Assembly: GCA_002482885.1 (NCBI GenBank) | Contig: DLGW01000005.1 | Span: 190,533 to 254,532 of the forward strand | Length of the DNA stretch: 64,000 nucleotides | Reading direction: 5' to 3' | From: Flavobacteriaceae bacterium UBA7684 | GTDB lineage: Bacteria; Bacteroidota; Bacteroidia; Flavobacteriales; Flavobacteriaceae | Shown here: positions 34,461 to 42,515 of the stretch, piece by piece | How the letters are laid out: each line of letters starts with the position of its first letter | Position numbering within the stretch: position 1 is the first letter of the stretch | Notes under the pieces: model-generated | Database searches by the model: none | Told to the model about the DNA's origin: nothing | The model's input: the letters and a program-made list of their open reading frames with translations, nothing else | Made by a program: the position numbers and the translations under genes

Positions 34461-34495
34461 TTTTAATTCAAATTCGGTTAGCAAAAATAATAGAA

Positions 34496-34531
34496 ACAAA
34501 AAAGACCTGTCGTGATAGACAAGCCTTTTTT
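34496..34531 (-). terminator. trp attenuator terminator
   Basis: On the minus strand a 10-bp stem (AAGGCTTGTC / GACAGGTCTT, two wobble pairs, loop TATCAC) is followed by six T. It lies between the leader peptide and trpE. The loop and first bases of the 3' arm (TCACGAC) are complementary to GTCGTGA in the last codons of the leader peptide, giving an alternative antiterminator. Confidence 0.85.
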
Positions 34532-34564
34532 TGTTTTATTTATATAAAGAAATAAAAAGGAAGC

Positions 34565-34627
34565 TTAGTTCACGACTTTCGGACGTAAATTGCACCACCA
34601 CCAGTTATTTCTTAAAAATATGTTCAT
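34565..34627 (-). CDS. trpL: trp operon leader peptide
   Basis: 20 codons, ATG at 34627 to TAA at 34565: MNIFLRNNWWWCNLRPKVVN. Three consecutive Trp codons (9-11) precede the antiterminator strand encoded by codons 18-20 (GTC GTG AAC). When charged tRNA-Trp is scarce a ribosome stalled at the Trp codons would leave GTCGTGA free to pair with TCACGAC in the terminator and allow transcription; otherwise the terminator forms. This is classical transcription attenuation, inferred from complementarity. Confidence 0.88.
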   Translation of the reverse strand: MNIFLRNNWWWCNLRPKVVN

Positions 34628-34643
34628 GATAAATTTTGTTCAG

Positions 34644-34674
34644 CAAATATAAAAATCATATCCGATTATTCAAA
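34644..34674 (-). promoter_or_regulatory. trp operon promoter
   Basis: Minus strand TTTG (34671-34674), 19-base spacer, TATATTTG (34644-34651): a perfect flavobacterial promoter, putting the transcript start about 10 bases before the leader peptide. Confidence 0.78.
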
Positions 34675-34731
34675 TTTAAATTTTAGTTGATTAAATTAAA
34701 GAAACTACTTCATCCTTATTACTTACAACTT

Positions 34732-35184
34732 TTATAAAGTAACCGCTTCGGGAACTAATTGAGTATAATCACCCCCGTTTCTAATCACATCGCGTACAAT
34801 ACTAGAACTGATAAAAGAGGTATTGGCGGCAGTTAATAAAAATACGGTTTCGATTTTAGATAGTTTTCGATTGGTGTGGGCAATGGCTTTTTCAAATTCA
34901 AAGTCGGCTGGGTTGCGCAAGCCTCGTAAAATAAATTGAGCGTTAATTTGTTTGCACAAATCAATGGTTAATCCAGAATAAGTAATGACCTTAACTTTTG
35001 GTTCATTAATAAAACATTTTTCAATGAATTGTTGTCGTTGTTCCAAACTAAACATGTATTTTTTTTCAGCATTAATTCCAATAGCAATTACAATTTCATC
35101 AAACAAGGGTAAGGCTCTTTGAATGATATCAGAATGTCCTAAAGTAATGGGATCAAAAGACCCAGGGAACAACGCTCTTTTCAT
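34732..35184 (-). CDS. coaD: Phosphopantetheine adenylyltransferase
   Basis: 150 residues from the ATG at 35184 (MKRALFPGSFDP); a longer start would overlap ddl. It forms dephospho-CoA from 4'-phosphopantetheine and ATP. The nucleotidyltransferase motif is GSFDPITLGHSDII, and the second motif is FISSSIVRD. It follows ddl by four bases and reads towards the trp operon. Confidence 0.96.
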   Translation of the reverse strand: MKRALFPGSFDPITLGHSDIIQRALPLFDEIVIAIGINAEKKYMFSLEQRQQFIEKCFINEPKVKVITYSGLTIDLCKQINAQFILRGLRNPADFEFEKAIAHTNRKLSKIETVFLLTAANTSFISSSIVRDVIRNGGDYTQLVPEAVTL

Positions 35185-35188
35185 GTTT

Positions 35189-36163
35189 TTATTTTTGTAG
35201 TGCCAATTCAATGGCATTGTCGAATAAATCAGTTAAGCTAATTCCAGCCTCTTTGGCTTGTTGTGGCAATAAGCTCTCGGTGGTTAAGCCAGGTATGGTA
35301 TTCATTTCTAATAAATGAGGTTCTCCATTTACAAGAATGTATTCACTACGTGAAAAACCACTCATTTTTAAAACTTGATATACTTTTTTAGCAATCGCAC
35401 CTACTTTTTCAGTCATCTCTGGGCTTAATCGGGCAGGAGTAATTTCTTGTGATTTTCCTAAATATTTGGCTTCGTAATCAAAAAATTCATTTTCAGAAAC
35501 AATTTCGGTAATAGGTAAAACCGTGATTTTTCCTTTATAATTAATTACCCCAACCGAAACTTCGGTACCATCTAAAAACGATTCAATAATAATTTCGTTA
35601 TCTTCTTTGAAAGCTTTTTCAATGGCAGTATTTAATTCAGATTCTAATTTTACTTTAGAAATTCCAAAGCTAGAACCTGCTTTATTGGGTTTTACAAAAC
35701 AAGGCAAACCTACTGTTTTAACAATGTCAGCGGTATGAATCACATCACCTTCATTTAAATAATAAGCATCGGCAGTTTTAATGCCATAAGGTTTTAAAAC
35801 CGACAATAAATCCCGTTTGTTAAAAGTTAGAGCCGCTTGGTAATAATCGCAAGCCGTTTGCGGAATACCTAAAATTTGGAAGTATGCTTGCATCAAACCA
35901 TCTTCGCCAGGCGTTCCGTGAATCGCATTAAAAACCACATCAAAACTGATTTTATTTCCGTTTACTTGTGCCGAAAAGTCATTTCTATCAATAGAATATT
36001 CAGCATCATTATCGTCTACTAATACCCATTTTTCCTTTAGAATATGTACGCGATAAGCTGCGTATTTACTTTTATCTAAATATTGATACACTACATTTCC
36101 GCTAATCAAAGAAATCTGATATTCACTAGAATATCCGCCCATAATAATGGCTACATTTTTCAT
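35189..36163 (-). CDS. ddl: D-alanine--D-alanine ligase
   Basis: 324 residues from the ATG at 36163 (MKNVAIIMGGYSSEY). It makes the D-Ala-D-Ala dipeptide for peptidoglycan. N-terminal IMGGYSSEYQISL, NAIHGTPGEDG, the ATP-grasp block CFVKPNKAGSSFGISKV, and the metal/substrate site LLEMNTIPGLT are present. Paired with coaD. A TATTTTTG box (minus, 36221-36228) lies ~58 bases upstream without a clear -33 element. Confidence 0.96.
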   Translation of the reverse strand: MKNVAIIMGGYSSEYQISLISGNVVYQYLDKSKYAAYRVHILKEKWVLVDDNDAEYSIDRNDFSAQVNGNKISFDVVFNAIHGTPGEDGLMQAYFQILGIPQTACDYYQAALTFNKRDLLSVLKPYGIKTADAYYLNEGDVIHTADIVKTVGLPCFVKPNKAGSSFGISKVKLESELNTAIEKAFKEDNEIIIESFLDGTEVSVGVINYKGKITVLPITEIVSENEFFDYEAKYLGKSQEITPARLSPEMTEKVGAIAKKVYQVLKMSGFSRSEYILVNGEPHLLEMNTIPGLTTESLLPQQAKEAGISLTDLFDNAIELALQK

Positions 36164-36424
36164 AAAAAACCCATTGAAGTTGATACATAACACCAGACCA
36201 ATTCATTCGTCTGTCTAAAACAAAAATATCATTATTTTGATTAAAATGATTTAAAAACCTGAAAAGTTAAATGGATTCTGTCGGCAATAATTTTACGTTG
36301 TTTGATTTTGCATTAGTAATAGCCATAGGGTTGAAATGTTTTTTATAAAATTTAATCCTTAAAAAGCGAGTGATAAGGGCTAGGTGTTCCTCTTTTTTAC
36401 CGCAGCGGAATGCCTTGATTTTTA
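36164..36424. other. Intergenic region between divergent ddl and thrS
   Basis: No gene or RNA is recognised in this gap. It contains a hairpin GGTGTTCC (36383-36390) / GGAATGCC (36407-36414) upstream of the mapped thrS promoter, so it would not be in the thrS transcript if that promoter is the main one. Confidence 0.5.
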
Positions 36425-36455
36425 TTGTATGTGTGGGGTTAAACCTATATATTTG
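36425..36455 (+). promoter_or_regulatory. thrS-infC-rpmI-rplT promoter
   Basis: TTG (36425-36427), 20-base spacer, TATATTTG (36448-36455), an exact -7 consensus, 20 bases before the thrS ATG. The predicted 5' leader is very short. Confidence 0.7.
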
Positions 36456-36475
36456 CGCCGATATTTTTTTTACTT

Positions 36476-38422
36476 ATGATACAGATTACATTACCAGACG
36501 GTTCGGTTAAAAGTTTTGAAATTGGAGTTACTCCGCATGAAGTTGCTTTAAGTATTAGTGAAGGTTTAGCTAGAAATGTGATTTCGGCTTCGTTTAACAA
36601 TACTGTAGTAGAAACCGTTACGCCTTTAACAAAAAATGGTTCTTTGGTTTTGTTTACTTGGAATGACGAAGGAGGTAAAAAAGCATTTTGGCATTCCACA
36701 TCGCACGTGATGGCGCAGGTGTTAGAAGAAATGTACCCAGGGATTAAATTAACCTTAGGGCCAGCGATTGCCAGTGGTTTTTATTATGATGTAGATTTTG
36801 AAGATCAAAAGATTACCGAAGCAGATTTTAAAAAAATAGAAGATAGAATTTTAGAAATATCTAAAGAAAAACACGAGTTTAAATTGCGTCCTGTTTCTAA
36901 ATCAGAAGCTTTAGAAGTGTATAAAAACAACGTTTATAAAACGGAATTGATTTCTAATTTAGAAGATGGTACCATTACTTTTTGTGACCATTCCAATTTT
37001 ACCGATTTATGTCGTGGGGGACACATTCCTAACACAGGAATTATTAAGGCGGTTAAAATCATGAGTGTGGCAGGAGCATACTGGCGAGGTGATGAGAAAA
37101 ACAAGCAATTGACCCGTGTGTATGGAATTTCATTTCCTAAACAAAAAGATTTAACCGAATATTTAACCTTGTTGGAAGAAGCGAAAAGACGCGATCACAG
37201 AAGGTTAGGTAAAGAATTAGAGTTGTTTGCTTTTTCTGCCAAAGTAGGGCAAGGACTACCTTTGTGGTTGCCTAAAGGAGCTGCTTTACGCGATCGACTA
37301 GAACAATTTTTAAAGAAAGCACAAAAAGCAGCAGGATACGAACAAGTAGTTACTCCACATATTGGGCAAAAAGAATTATATGTAACCTCGGGGCATTACG
37401 CTAAGTATGGTGCGGATAGTTTTCAGCCCATTCATACACCTGCAGACGGGGAAGAGTTTTTATTAAAACCCATGAACTGTCCGCATCACTGCGAGATTTA
37501 CAATAACAAACCTTGGTCATATAAAGATTTACCTAAACGTTATGCAGAATTTGGTACCGTGTATCGTTACGAACAAAGTGGGGAATTGCATGGGTTAACT
37601 CGTGTGCGTGGATTTACACAAGATGATGCCCATATTTTTTGTATGCCAGAGCAATTAGATCAAGAGTTTAAAAATGTGATTGATTTAGTGTTGTATGTTT
37701 TTGGAGCTTTAGGTTTTGAAAACTTTACCGCTCAGATTTCATTACGTGATCCTGAAAACAAAGAAAAATACATAGGTTCCGATGAAAATTGGAAAAAAGC
37801 CGAAGACGCGATTATTAATGCCGCAAAAGATAAAGGTTTAAATACGGTAGTAGAATATGGCGAGGCTGCTTTTTACGGACCTAAGCTAGACTTTATGGTA
37901 AAAGATGCTTTAGGACGCAGTTGGCAGTTAGGAACTATTCAAGTAGATTACAATTTACCAGAACGTTTTGACTTAAGTTATAAAGGTGCCGATAACGAAT
38001 TGCATCGTCCAGTAATGATTCACCGTGCGCCTTTCGGTTCTATGGAACGTTTTATAGCGATTTTAATCGAACACACTGCAGGTAATTTTCCTTTGTGGTT
38101 AATGCCTGAACAGGTAAGTATTTTGTCGTTAAGTGAAAAATATGAGAATTATGCAAAAAAAGTTTTGCAGTTGTTAGAAAATAACGAAATTCGCACGGTC
38201 TTAGACAACCGCAACGAAACCATTGGTAAAAAAATCAGAGATGCTGAATTAAGCAAGGTTCCGTTCATGATTATTCTAGGTGACGAGGAAGAAAAGAGTG
38301 GAAATATTTCCGTTCGAAAACGCGGAGAAGGAGGAAAAGGTAATCAACAAATGTCTATTGAAGATTTTGTGCAACTAATTCAAAAAGAAGTAGATAGCAC
38401 TTTAAAAAAGTTTGAAGTTTAA
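36476..38422 (+). CDS. thrS: Threonyl-tRNA synthetase
   Basis: 648 residues, full length. N-terminal TGS domain (~1-60), the editing domain with the HSTSHVMAQ and CRGGHIP metal/editing motifs, the class II core with LKPMNCPHHCEIY and the zinc Cys/His, RVRGFTQDDAHIFC, and the C-terminal anticodon-binding domain. First gene of the classical thrS-infC-rpmI-rplT cluster. Confidence 0.98.
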   Translation: MIQITLPDGSVKSFEIGVTPHEVALSISEGLARNVISASFNNTVVETVTPLTKNGSLVLFTWNDEGGKKAFWHSTSHVMAQVLEEMYPGIKLTLGPAIASGFYYDVDFEDQKITEADFKKIEDRILEISKEKHEFKLRPVSKSEALEVYKNNVYKTELISNLEDGTITFCDHSNFTDLCRGGHIPNTGIIKAVKIMSVAGAYWRGDEKNKQLTRVYGISFPKQKDLTEYLTLLEEAKRRDHRRLGKELELFAFSAKVGQGLPLWLPKGAALRDRLEQFLKKAQKAAGYEQVVTPHIGQKELYVTSGHYAKYGADSFQPIHTPADGEEFLLKPMNCPHHCEIYNNKPWSYKDLPKRYAEFGTVYRYEQSGELHGLTRVRGFTQDDAHIFCMPEQLDQEFKNVIDLVLYVFGALGFENFTAQISLRDPENKEKYIGSDENWKKAEDAIINAAKDKGLNTVVEYGEAAFYGPKLDFMVKDALGRSWQLGTIQVDYNLPERFDLSYKGADNELHRPVMIHRAPFGSMERFIAILIEHTAGNFPLWLMPEQVSILSLSEKYENYAKKVLQLLENNEIRTVLDNRNETIGKKIRDAELSKVPFMIILGDEEEKSGNISVRKRGEGGKGNQQMSIEDFVQLIQKEVDSTLKKFEV

Positions 38423-38439
38423 TTTAAAATTTTACAGTC

Positions 38440-38997
38440 ATAGCAATTAGAAGAACAAGAGGTCCAGTAGTACCTGTAGTAAAAAAAGATTTACACAATA
38501 TTAATTCTGATATTAGAGTTCCCGAAGTAAGATTAGTAGGAGAAAATATTGAACCAGGGATTTTTAAAACCTCCGTTGCCATACAAATGGCGATTGATTC
38601 AGAGTTAGATTTAGTAGAAATTTCACCAAATGCTAGTCCACCGGTTTGTAAAATCATGGATTACAAAAAGTTTCTTTACGAACAAAAAAAGCGCGAAAAG
38701 GTAATGAAAGCCAATTCTACGCAAATTGTAGTTAAAGAAATTCGTTTTGGTCCTCAGACCGATGAGCATGATTACGAGTTTAAAAAGAAGAATGCCGAAA
38801 AATTCTTGAAAGAAGGTGCGAAGTTAAAAGCATTTGTTTTCTTTAAAGGTCGTTCGATTATATACAAAGATCAAGGGCAAATTTTGTTATTAAGATTGGC
38901 TCAGGATTTAGAAGAATACGGAAAAGTAGAAGCTCTTCCGGTGTTAGAGGGTAAGCGTATGATTATGTTTATTGCTCCTAAAAAGAAAAGTAAGTAG
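38440..38997 (+). CDS. infC: Translation initiation factor IF-3, AUA start codon
   Basis: 185 residues. Homology extends far upstream of the first ATG (38587): in frame the sequence reads AIRRTRGPVVPVVKKDLHN, the normal IF-3 N-terminus, back to an in-frame stop at 38425. The only plausible initiator is ATA at 38440, giving (M)AIRRTRG. IF-3 binds the 30S subunit and rejects non-canonical start codons, so a rare start on its own gene (AUU in E. coli) provides negative feedback. The rest shows the linker and the C-terminal domain (VKEIRFGPQTDEHDYEFKKK). Confidence 0.92.
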   Translation: MAIRRTRGPVVPVVKKDLHNINSDIRVPEVRLVGENIEPGIFKTSVAIQMAIDSELDLVEISPNASPPVCKIMDYKKFLYEQKKREKVMKANSTQIVVKEIRFGPQTDEHDYEFKKKNAEKFLKEGAKLKAFVFFKGRSIIYKDQGQILLLRLAQDLEEYGKVEALPVLEGKRMIMFIAPKKKSK

Positions 38998-39032
38998 TAG
39001 CTGAAGTAGATAATTTAAAAACTAGGAACAAA

Positions 39033-39230
39033 ATGCCTAAAATGAAAACAAAATCCAGTGCTAAAAAGCGTTTCCAGCTTACAGGCTCTGGTAAAATCAA
39101 AAGAAAACACGCTTTTAAAAGTCACATTTTGACTAAAAAATCTAAAAAGCGTAAGTTAGCGTTAACACACGCAACTTTAGTTCATCCATCGGATGAAAAA
39201 AATGTAAAAAAACAATTAAGATTAATTTAA
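39033..39230 (+). CDS. rpmI: 50S ribosomal protein L35
   Basis: 65 residues. MPKMKTKSSAKKRFQLTGSG, then KRKHAFKSHILTKKSKKRKL: the whole length is typical bL35. Thirty-five bases after infC and followed by a 97-base spacer before rplT. Confidence 0.97.
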   Translation: MPKMKTKSSAKKRFQLTGSGKIKRKHAFKSHILTKKSKKRKLALTHATLVHPSDEKNVKKQLRLI

Positions 39231-39281
39231 TCGTTTTTTTAGGTTAATTATTTTGTATAACCCTGTGCTGTGGCCCCTTAA

Positions 39282-39300
39282 GCGTATTTATGAATACCGC
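39282..39300 (+). promoter_or_regulatory. Hairpin in the rpmI-rplT spacer
   Basis: GCGTATT / AATACCGC stem (one bulged C) with a TATG loop, in a spacer that also carries two CCCTGT motifs. In other bacteria L20 binds structures in this operon to repress translation; whether this hairpin serves that role is unproven. Confidence 0.3.
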
Positions 39301-39327
39301 CCTGTACAAAACTAAAAAATGTAAATT

Positions 39328-39672
39328 ATGCCAAGATCGGTAAATTCTGTTGCAAGCAGAGCAAGAAGAAAAAAAATATTAAAACAAGCGAAAGGCTTTT
39401 TTGGAAGACGTAAAAACGTTTGGACAGTTGCTAAAAATGCTGTTGAGAAAGCTATGGTTTACGCATACCGTGACCGCAAAGCTAAAAAGAGAAATTTCCG
39501 TGCTTTATGGATTCAACGTATCAACGCTGGAGCTCGTCAAGAAGGATTATCTTATTCTCAATTCATTGGTAAAGTAAAAGCTAATGGAATTGAGCTTAAC
39601 AGAAAAGTATTAGCTGATTTAGCAATGAATCACGCAGATGCTTTTAAAGCGATTGTTAAAAAAGTAAAATAA
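39328..39672 (+). CDS. rplT: 50S ribosomal protein L20
   Basis: 114 residues. MPRSVNSVASRARRKKILKQ, AKGFFGRRKNVWTVAK, and RDRKAKKRNFRALWIQRINA are bL20 blocks. L20 is an early 23S rRNA assembly protein and a known translational repressor of its operon in other bacteria. Last gene of the cluster, before a terminator. Confidence 0.98.
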   Translation: MPRSVNSVASRARRKKILKQAKGFFGRRKNVWTVAKNAVEKAMVYAYRDRKAKKRNFRALWIQRINAGARQEGLSYSQFIGKVKANGIELNRKVLADLAMNHADAFKAIVKKVK

Positions 39673-39706
39673 ACGTTTGTTTAACCACATCTTACTTACA
39701 GCTACT

Positions 39707-39736
39707 AAAAAAACCACTTGAAAAAGTGGTTTTTTA
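39707..39736 (+). terminator. Intrinsic terminator after rplT
   Basis: Perfect 10-bp stem AAAACCACTT / AAGTGGTTTT with a GAAA tetraloop and a following T-run. Confidence 0.9.
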
Positions 39737-39828
39737 ATTTTATAGGGTGTCAATATGGCATTTTTTGGAGTGATGGCAAAGAAATTGTTTGTCACTTAAT
39801 GTAAATTTTTAATATCAAGTAAACGGTT

Positions 39829-40380
39829 ATGAGTACAACAAATTCCGAGGAAATACATAATGAACCGATAGTAAACGCTGTCGAAAATGAAAATGAATCG
39901 GCTACTGCCTCTGCTGTTGCGGAAGAATTGTCAGTTGAGGAACAATTAAAGCAAGATTTGGAAAAAGAAAAAGACAAATACTTACGATTGTTTGCCGAAT
40001 TTGAAAATTATAAAAGACGTACCGCTAAAGAGCGTATAGATTTATTCAAAACCGCTAATCAAGAGGTGTTACAGTCGATGTTACCTGTTTTAGATGATTT
40101 TGATCGCGCCATGGTAGAGATTGTAAAATCCGGTGATGAAAATTTAATCAAAGGAGTGCAGTTAATTCAGCACAAATTAAAAGATACTTTGGTTGCCAAA
40201 GGTTTGGAAGAAATTGAAGTGAAAGCAGGAGATGTTTTTAATGCAGATATTCACGAAGCGATTACACAAATCCCAGCTCCTTCTGAAGATTTAAAAGGAA
40301 AAATAGTTGATTTAATCGAAAAAGGATACCAATTAGGTACTAAAATTATTCGTTTTCCAAAAGTAGTTATCGGTAGTTAA
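39829..40380 (+). CDS. grpE: Nucleotide exchange factor GrpE
   Basis: 183 residues. A disordered acidic N-terminus (~1-45), a long coiled-coil helix (EQLKQDLEKEKDKYLRLFAE, FENYKRRTAKERIDL), then the C-terminal beta domain ending KGYQLGTKIIRFPKVVIG. It releases ADP from DnaK. Twenty bases before dnaJ; dnaK is not nearby. Confidence 0.96.
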   Translation: MSTTNSEEIHNEPIVNAVENENESATASAVAEELSVEEQLKQDLEKEKDKYLRLFAEFENYKRRTAKERIDLFKTANQEVLQSMLPVLDDFDRAMVEIVKSGDENLIKGVQLIQHKLKDTLVAKGLEEIEVKAGDVFNADIHEAITQIPAPSEDLKGKIVDLIEKGYQLGTKIIRFPKVVIGS

Positions 40381-40400
40381 TACTGCCTAATTCCATAAAT

Positions 40401-41510
40401 ATGAAAAAAGATTTTTACGAAATATTAGGGATTTCTAAAAACGCTACGGAGCAAGAAATTAAAAAGGCTTATCGTAAAAAAGCGATAGAATTTCATCCTG
40501 ATAAAAACCCAGGAGATAAACAAGCCGAAGAAAATTTTAAACAAGCCGCAGAAGCTTACGAAATCTTAAGCGACCCAAATAAACGTGCTAAATATGATCA
40601 ATACGGACATCAAGCTTTTGATGGAGGTGGCGGATTTGGTGGCGGACATGGCATGAACATGGACGACATATTTAGTCAATTTGGCGATATTTTCGGAGGT
40701 CATTTTGGTGGCGGATTTGGAGGTGGCGGAGGTGGCCCTCGTAGATTCAAAGGAAGTAACCTAAGAATCAAACTAAAACTGACATTAGAAGAAATTGTTA
40801 ACGGAGTTGAAAAGAAGGTAAAAGTTCGCCGTAAAAAATTAGCTTCCGGAGTTACTTATAAAACTTGTTCTACTTGTCAAGGTTCTGGTCAGGTTACTCG
40901 AGTAACCAATACCATTTTAGGTAGAATGCAAACGTCTAGTCCATGTCCATCTTGTGGTGGAGTGGGTAAAACTATTGATTCTAAACCTAGTCATGCTGAT
41001 GCCGAAGGAATGGTAATGGAAGAAGAAACCGTATCAGTAAAAATTCCAGCAGGAGTTCAAGATGGCATGCAGTTAAAAGTTTCTGGTAAAGGAAATGATG
41101 CGCCAGGTAATGGAGTGCCTGGTGATTTAATTGTAGCTATTGAAGAAGTTGAACACGACACTTTAAAAAGAGAAGGTGAAAATTTACATTTAGATTTATA
41201 CATTAGTTTTCCTGAAGCCGTTTTAGGGATTTCTAAAGATATTGACGTAGTAGGAGGTAAGGTAAGAATCAAGTTAGAAGCAGGTATTCAATCTGGAAAA
41301 ATCCTAAGATTAAAAGGAAAAGGATTGCCGAATATTAATGGATATGGCAAAGGCGATTTATTGATTCATATTAATGTTTGGACACCACAAAACTTAACGA
41401 AAGATCAAGTGAAATTTTTTGAGTCTAATCTAGAAGAAGATCATTTTAAACCAAATCCAGACAAGTCAGATAAGTCTTTCTTCGAGAAAGTAAAAGACAT
41501 GTTTTCTTAA
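40401..41510 (+). CDS. dnaJ: Chaperone DnaJ with two-motif zinc region
   Basis: 369 residues. J-domain with HPDKNPG (about 33-39), a Gly/Phe-rich region (~73-112), then the cysteine-rich region, and the two C-terminal beta domains. Only two CxxCxGxG motifs are visible (CSTCQGSG and CPSCGGVG) where canonical DnaJ has four, so one zinc centre is expected. I recall the same reduction in other flavobacterial DnaJ proteins, so it looks like a lineage feature rather than damage. Confidence 0.95.
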   Translation: MKKDFYEILGISKNATEQEIKKAYRKKAIEFHPDKNPGDKQAEENFKQAAEAYEILSDPNKRAKYDQYGHQAFDGGGGFGGGHGMNMDDIFSQFGDIFGGHFGGGFGGGGGGPRRFKGSNLRIKLKLTLEEIVNGVEKKVKVRRKKLASGVTYKTCSTCQGSGQVTRVTNTILGRMQTSSPCPSCGGVGKTIDSKPSHADAEGMVMEEETVSVKIPAGVQDGMQLKVSGKGNDAPGNGVPGDLIVAIEEVEHDTLKREGENLHLDLYISFPEAVLGISKDIDVVGGKVRIKLEAGIQSGKILRLKGKGLPNINGYGKGDLLIHINVWTPQNLTKDQVKFFESNLEEDHFKPNPDKSDKSFFEKVKDMFS

Positions 41511-41530
41511 CTCATATTTAAAAATTACTT

Positions 41531-41568
41531 TTATCCATCATTGTGAAAACGGTGATGGATAATTTTTT
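41531..41568 (+). terminator. Intrinsic terminator after dnaJ
   Basis: 10-bp perfect stem TTATCCATCA / TGATGGATAA, 12-nt loop, six T immediately after. Confidence 0.85.
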
Positions 41569-41588
41569 ATAGCCCTATTAATTATCGT

Positions 41589-42515
41589 ATGTCGCACTTA
41601 CTCGAAATTCATAATGTGGTAAAAAAGTATGGAAATCATACGGCTTTAAACCAGGTTTCTCTATCTATTCCTCAACAAGGAATTTATGGTTTGTTAGGTC
41701 CTAATGGAGCAGGAAAAACCTCTTTGATTAGAATCATTAATCAAATCATTTATCCAGATGCAGGTCAGGTTTTTTTTAATGGAGAACCCTTGTCGGCTAA
41801 ACACATCAGCCAAATTGGTTATATGCCCGAAGAAAGAGGTTTGTATAAATCCATGAAAGTGCAGGAGCAAGCTTTGTATTTAGGACAACTAAAAGGATTG
41901 AGTAAAGCAGACGCTAAACGCAATATGAACGAATGGTTAGACCGTTTAGAAATTGGGGATTGGCGTAATAAAAAAATGGAAGAACTTTCCAAAGGAATGG
42001 CACAAAAAGTTCAGTTTTTAGTAACGGTTTTGCATAAACCCAGCCTATTGATTTTTGACGAACCATTTAGTGGATTCGACCCTGTAAATGCGAATTTAAT
42101 TAAAGACCAAATTCTATATTTAAAAGAACAAGGCACTACGATTGTTTTTTCTACCCACCGCATGGAAAGTGTAGAAGAGCTTTGTGATTCCATTGCTTTA
42201 ATTCATCATTCCCAAAAAATATTAGAAGGGAAAGTTTCAGATATTAAAAAACAATACAAAACCAATACGTATCAAATAGGGATTTTCCCCACCAATGAAT
42301 CTTTGTTTTTAAGTGAATTAGCTAAACAATACACTTATGAACTTTCTGATTTTGATTCCATGAATCAAGAATTGAAAATACAAGTACAGGTAAAGGATAC
42401 TTTAAAATCCCAAGAGTTACTTTCTTTTTTAATGACCCAAGGAACGGTTACTCATTTTTCAGAAAAAATACCTAGTATCAACGATATATTCATTCAAGCC
42501 GTTAATCCATCATGA
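41589..42515 (+). CDS. ABC transporter ATP-binding protein (NatA/CcmA-like)
   Basis: 308 residues. Walker A GPNGAGKTS, the Q-loop GYMPEERGLYK, the signature LSKGMAQKV, Walker B LLIFDEPFSGFDP, and the switch His in FSTHRM. The MPEERGLY Q-loop and long C-terminal extension are those of the NatA/YhaQ group of ABC-2 exporters. Overlaps the permease gene by four bases. Confidence 0.93.
   Translation: MSHLLEIHNVVKKYGNHTALNQVSLSIPQQGIYGLLGPNGAGKTSLIRIINQIIYPDAGQVFFNGEPLSAKHISQIGYMPEERGLYKSMKVQEQALYLGQLKGLSKADAKRNMNEWLDRLEIGDWRNKKMEELSKGMAQKVQFLVTVLHKPSLLIFDEPFSGFDPVNANLIKDQILYLKEQGTTIVFSTHRMESVEELCDSIALIHHSQKILEGKVSDIKKQYKTNTYQIGIFPTNESLFLSELAKQYTYELSDFDSMNQELKIQVQVKDTLKSQELLSFLMTQGTVTHFSEKIPSINDIFIQAVNPS

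Noticed and set aside
36164..36475. tRNA or T-box before thrS
   Set aside because: No cloverleaf or T-box sequence could be found; the strong promoter lies 20 bases before the ATG, leaving no room for a long leader.
38587..38997. infC starting at the first ATG
   Set aside because: It would lack about 49 conserved IF-3 residues that are encoded in frame upstream.
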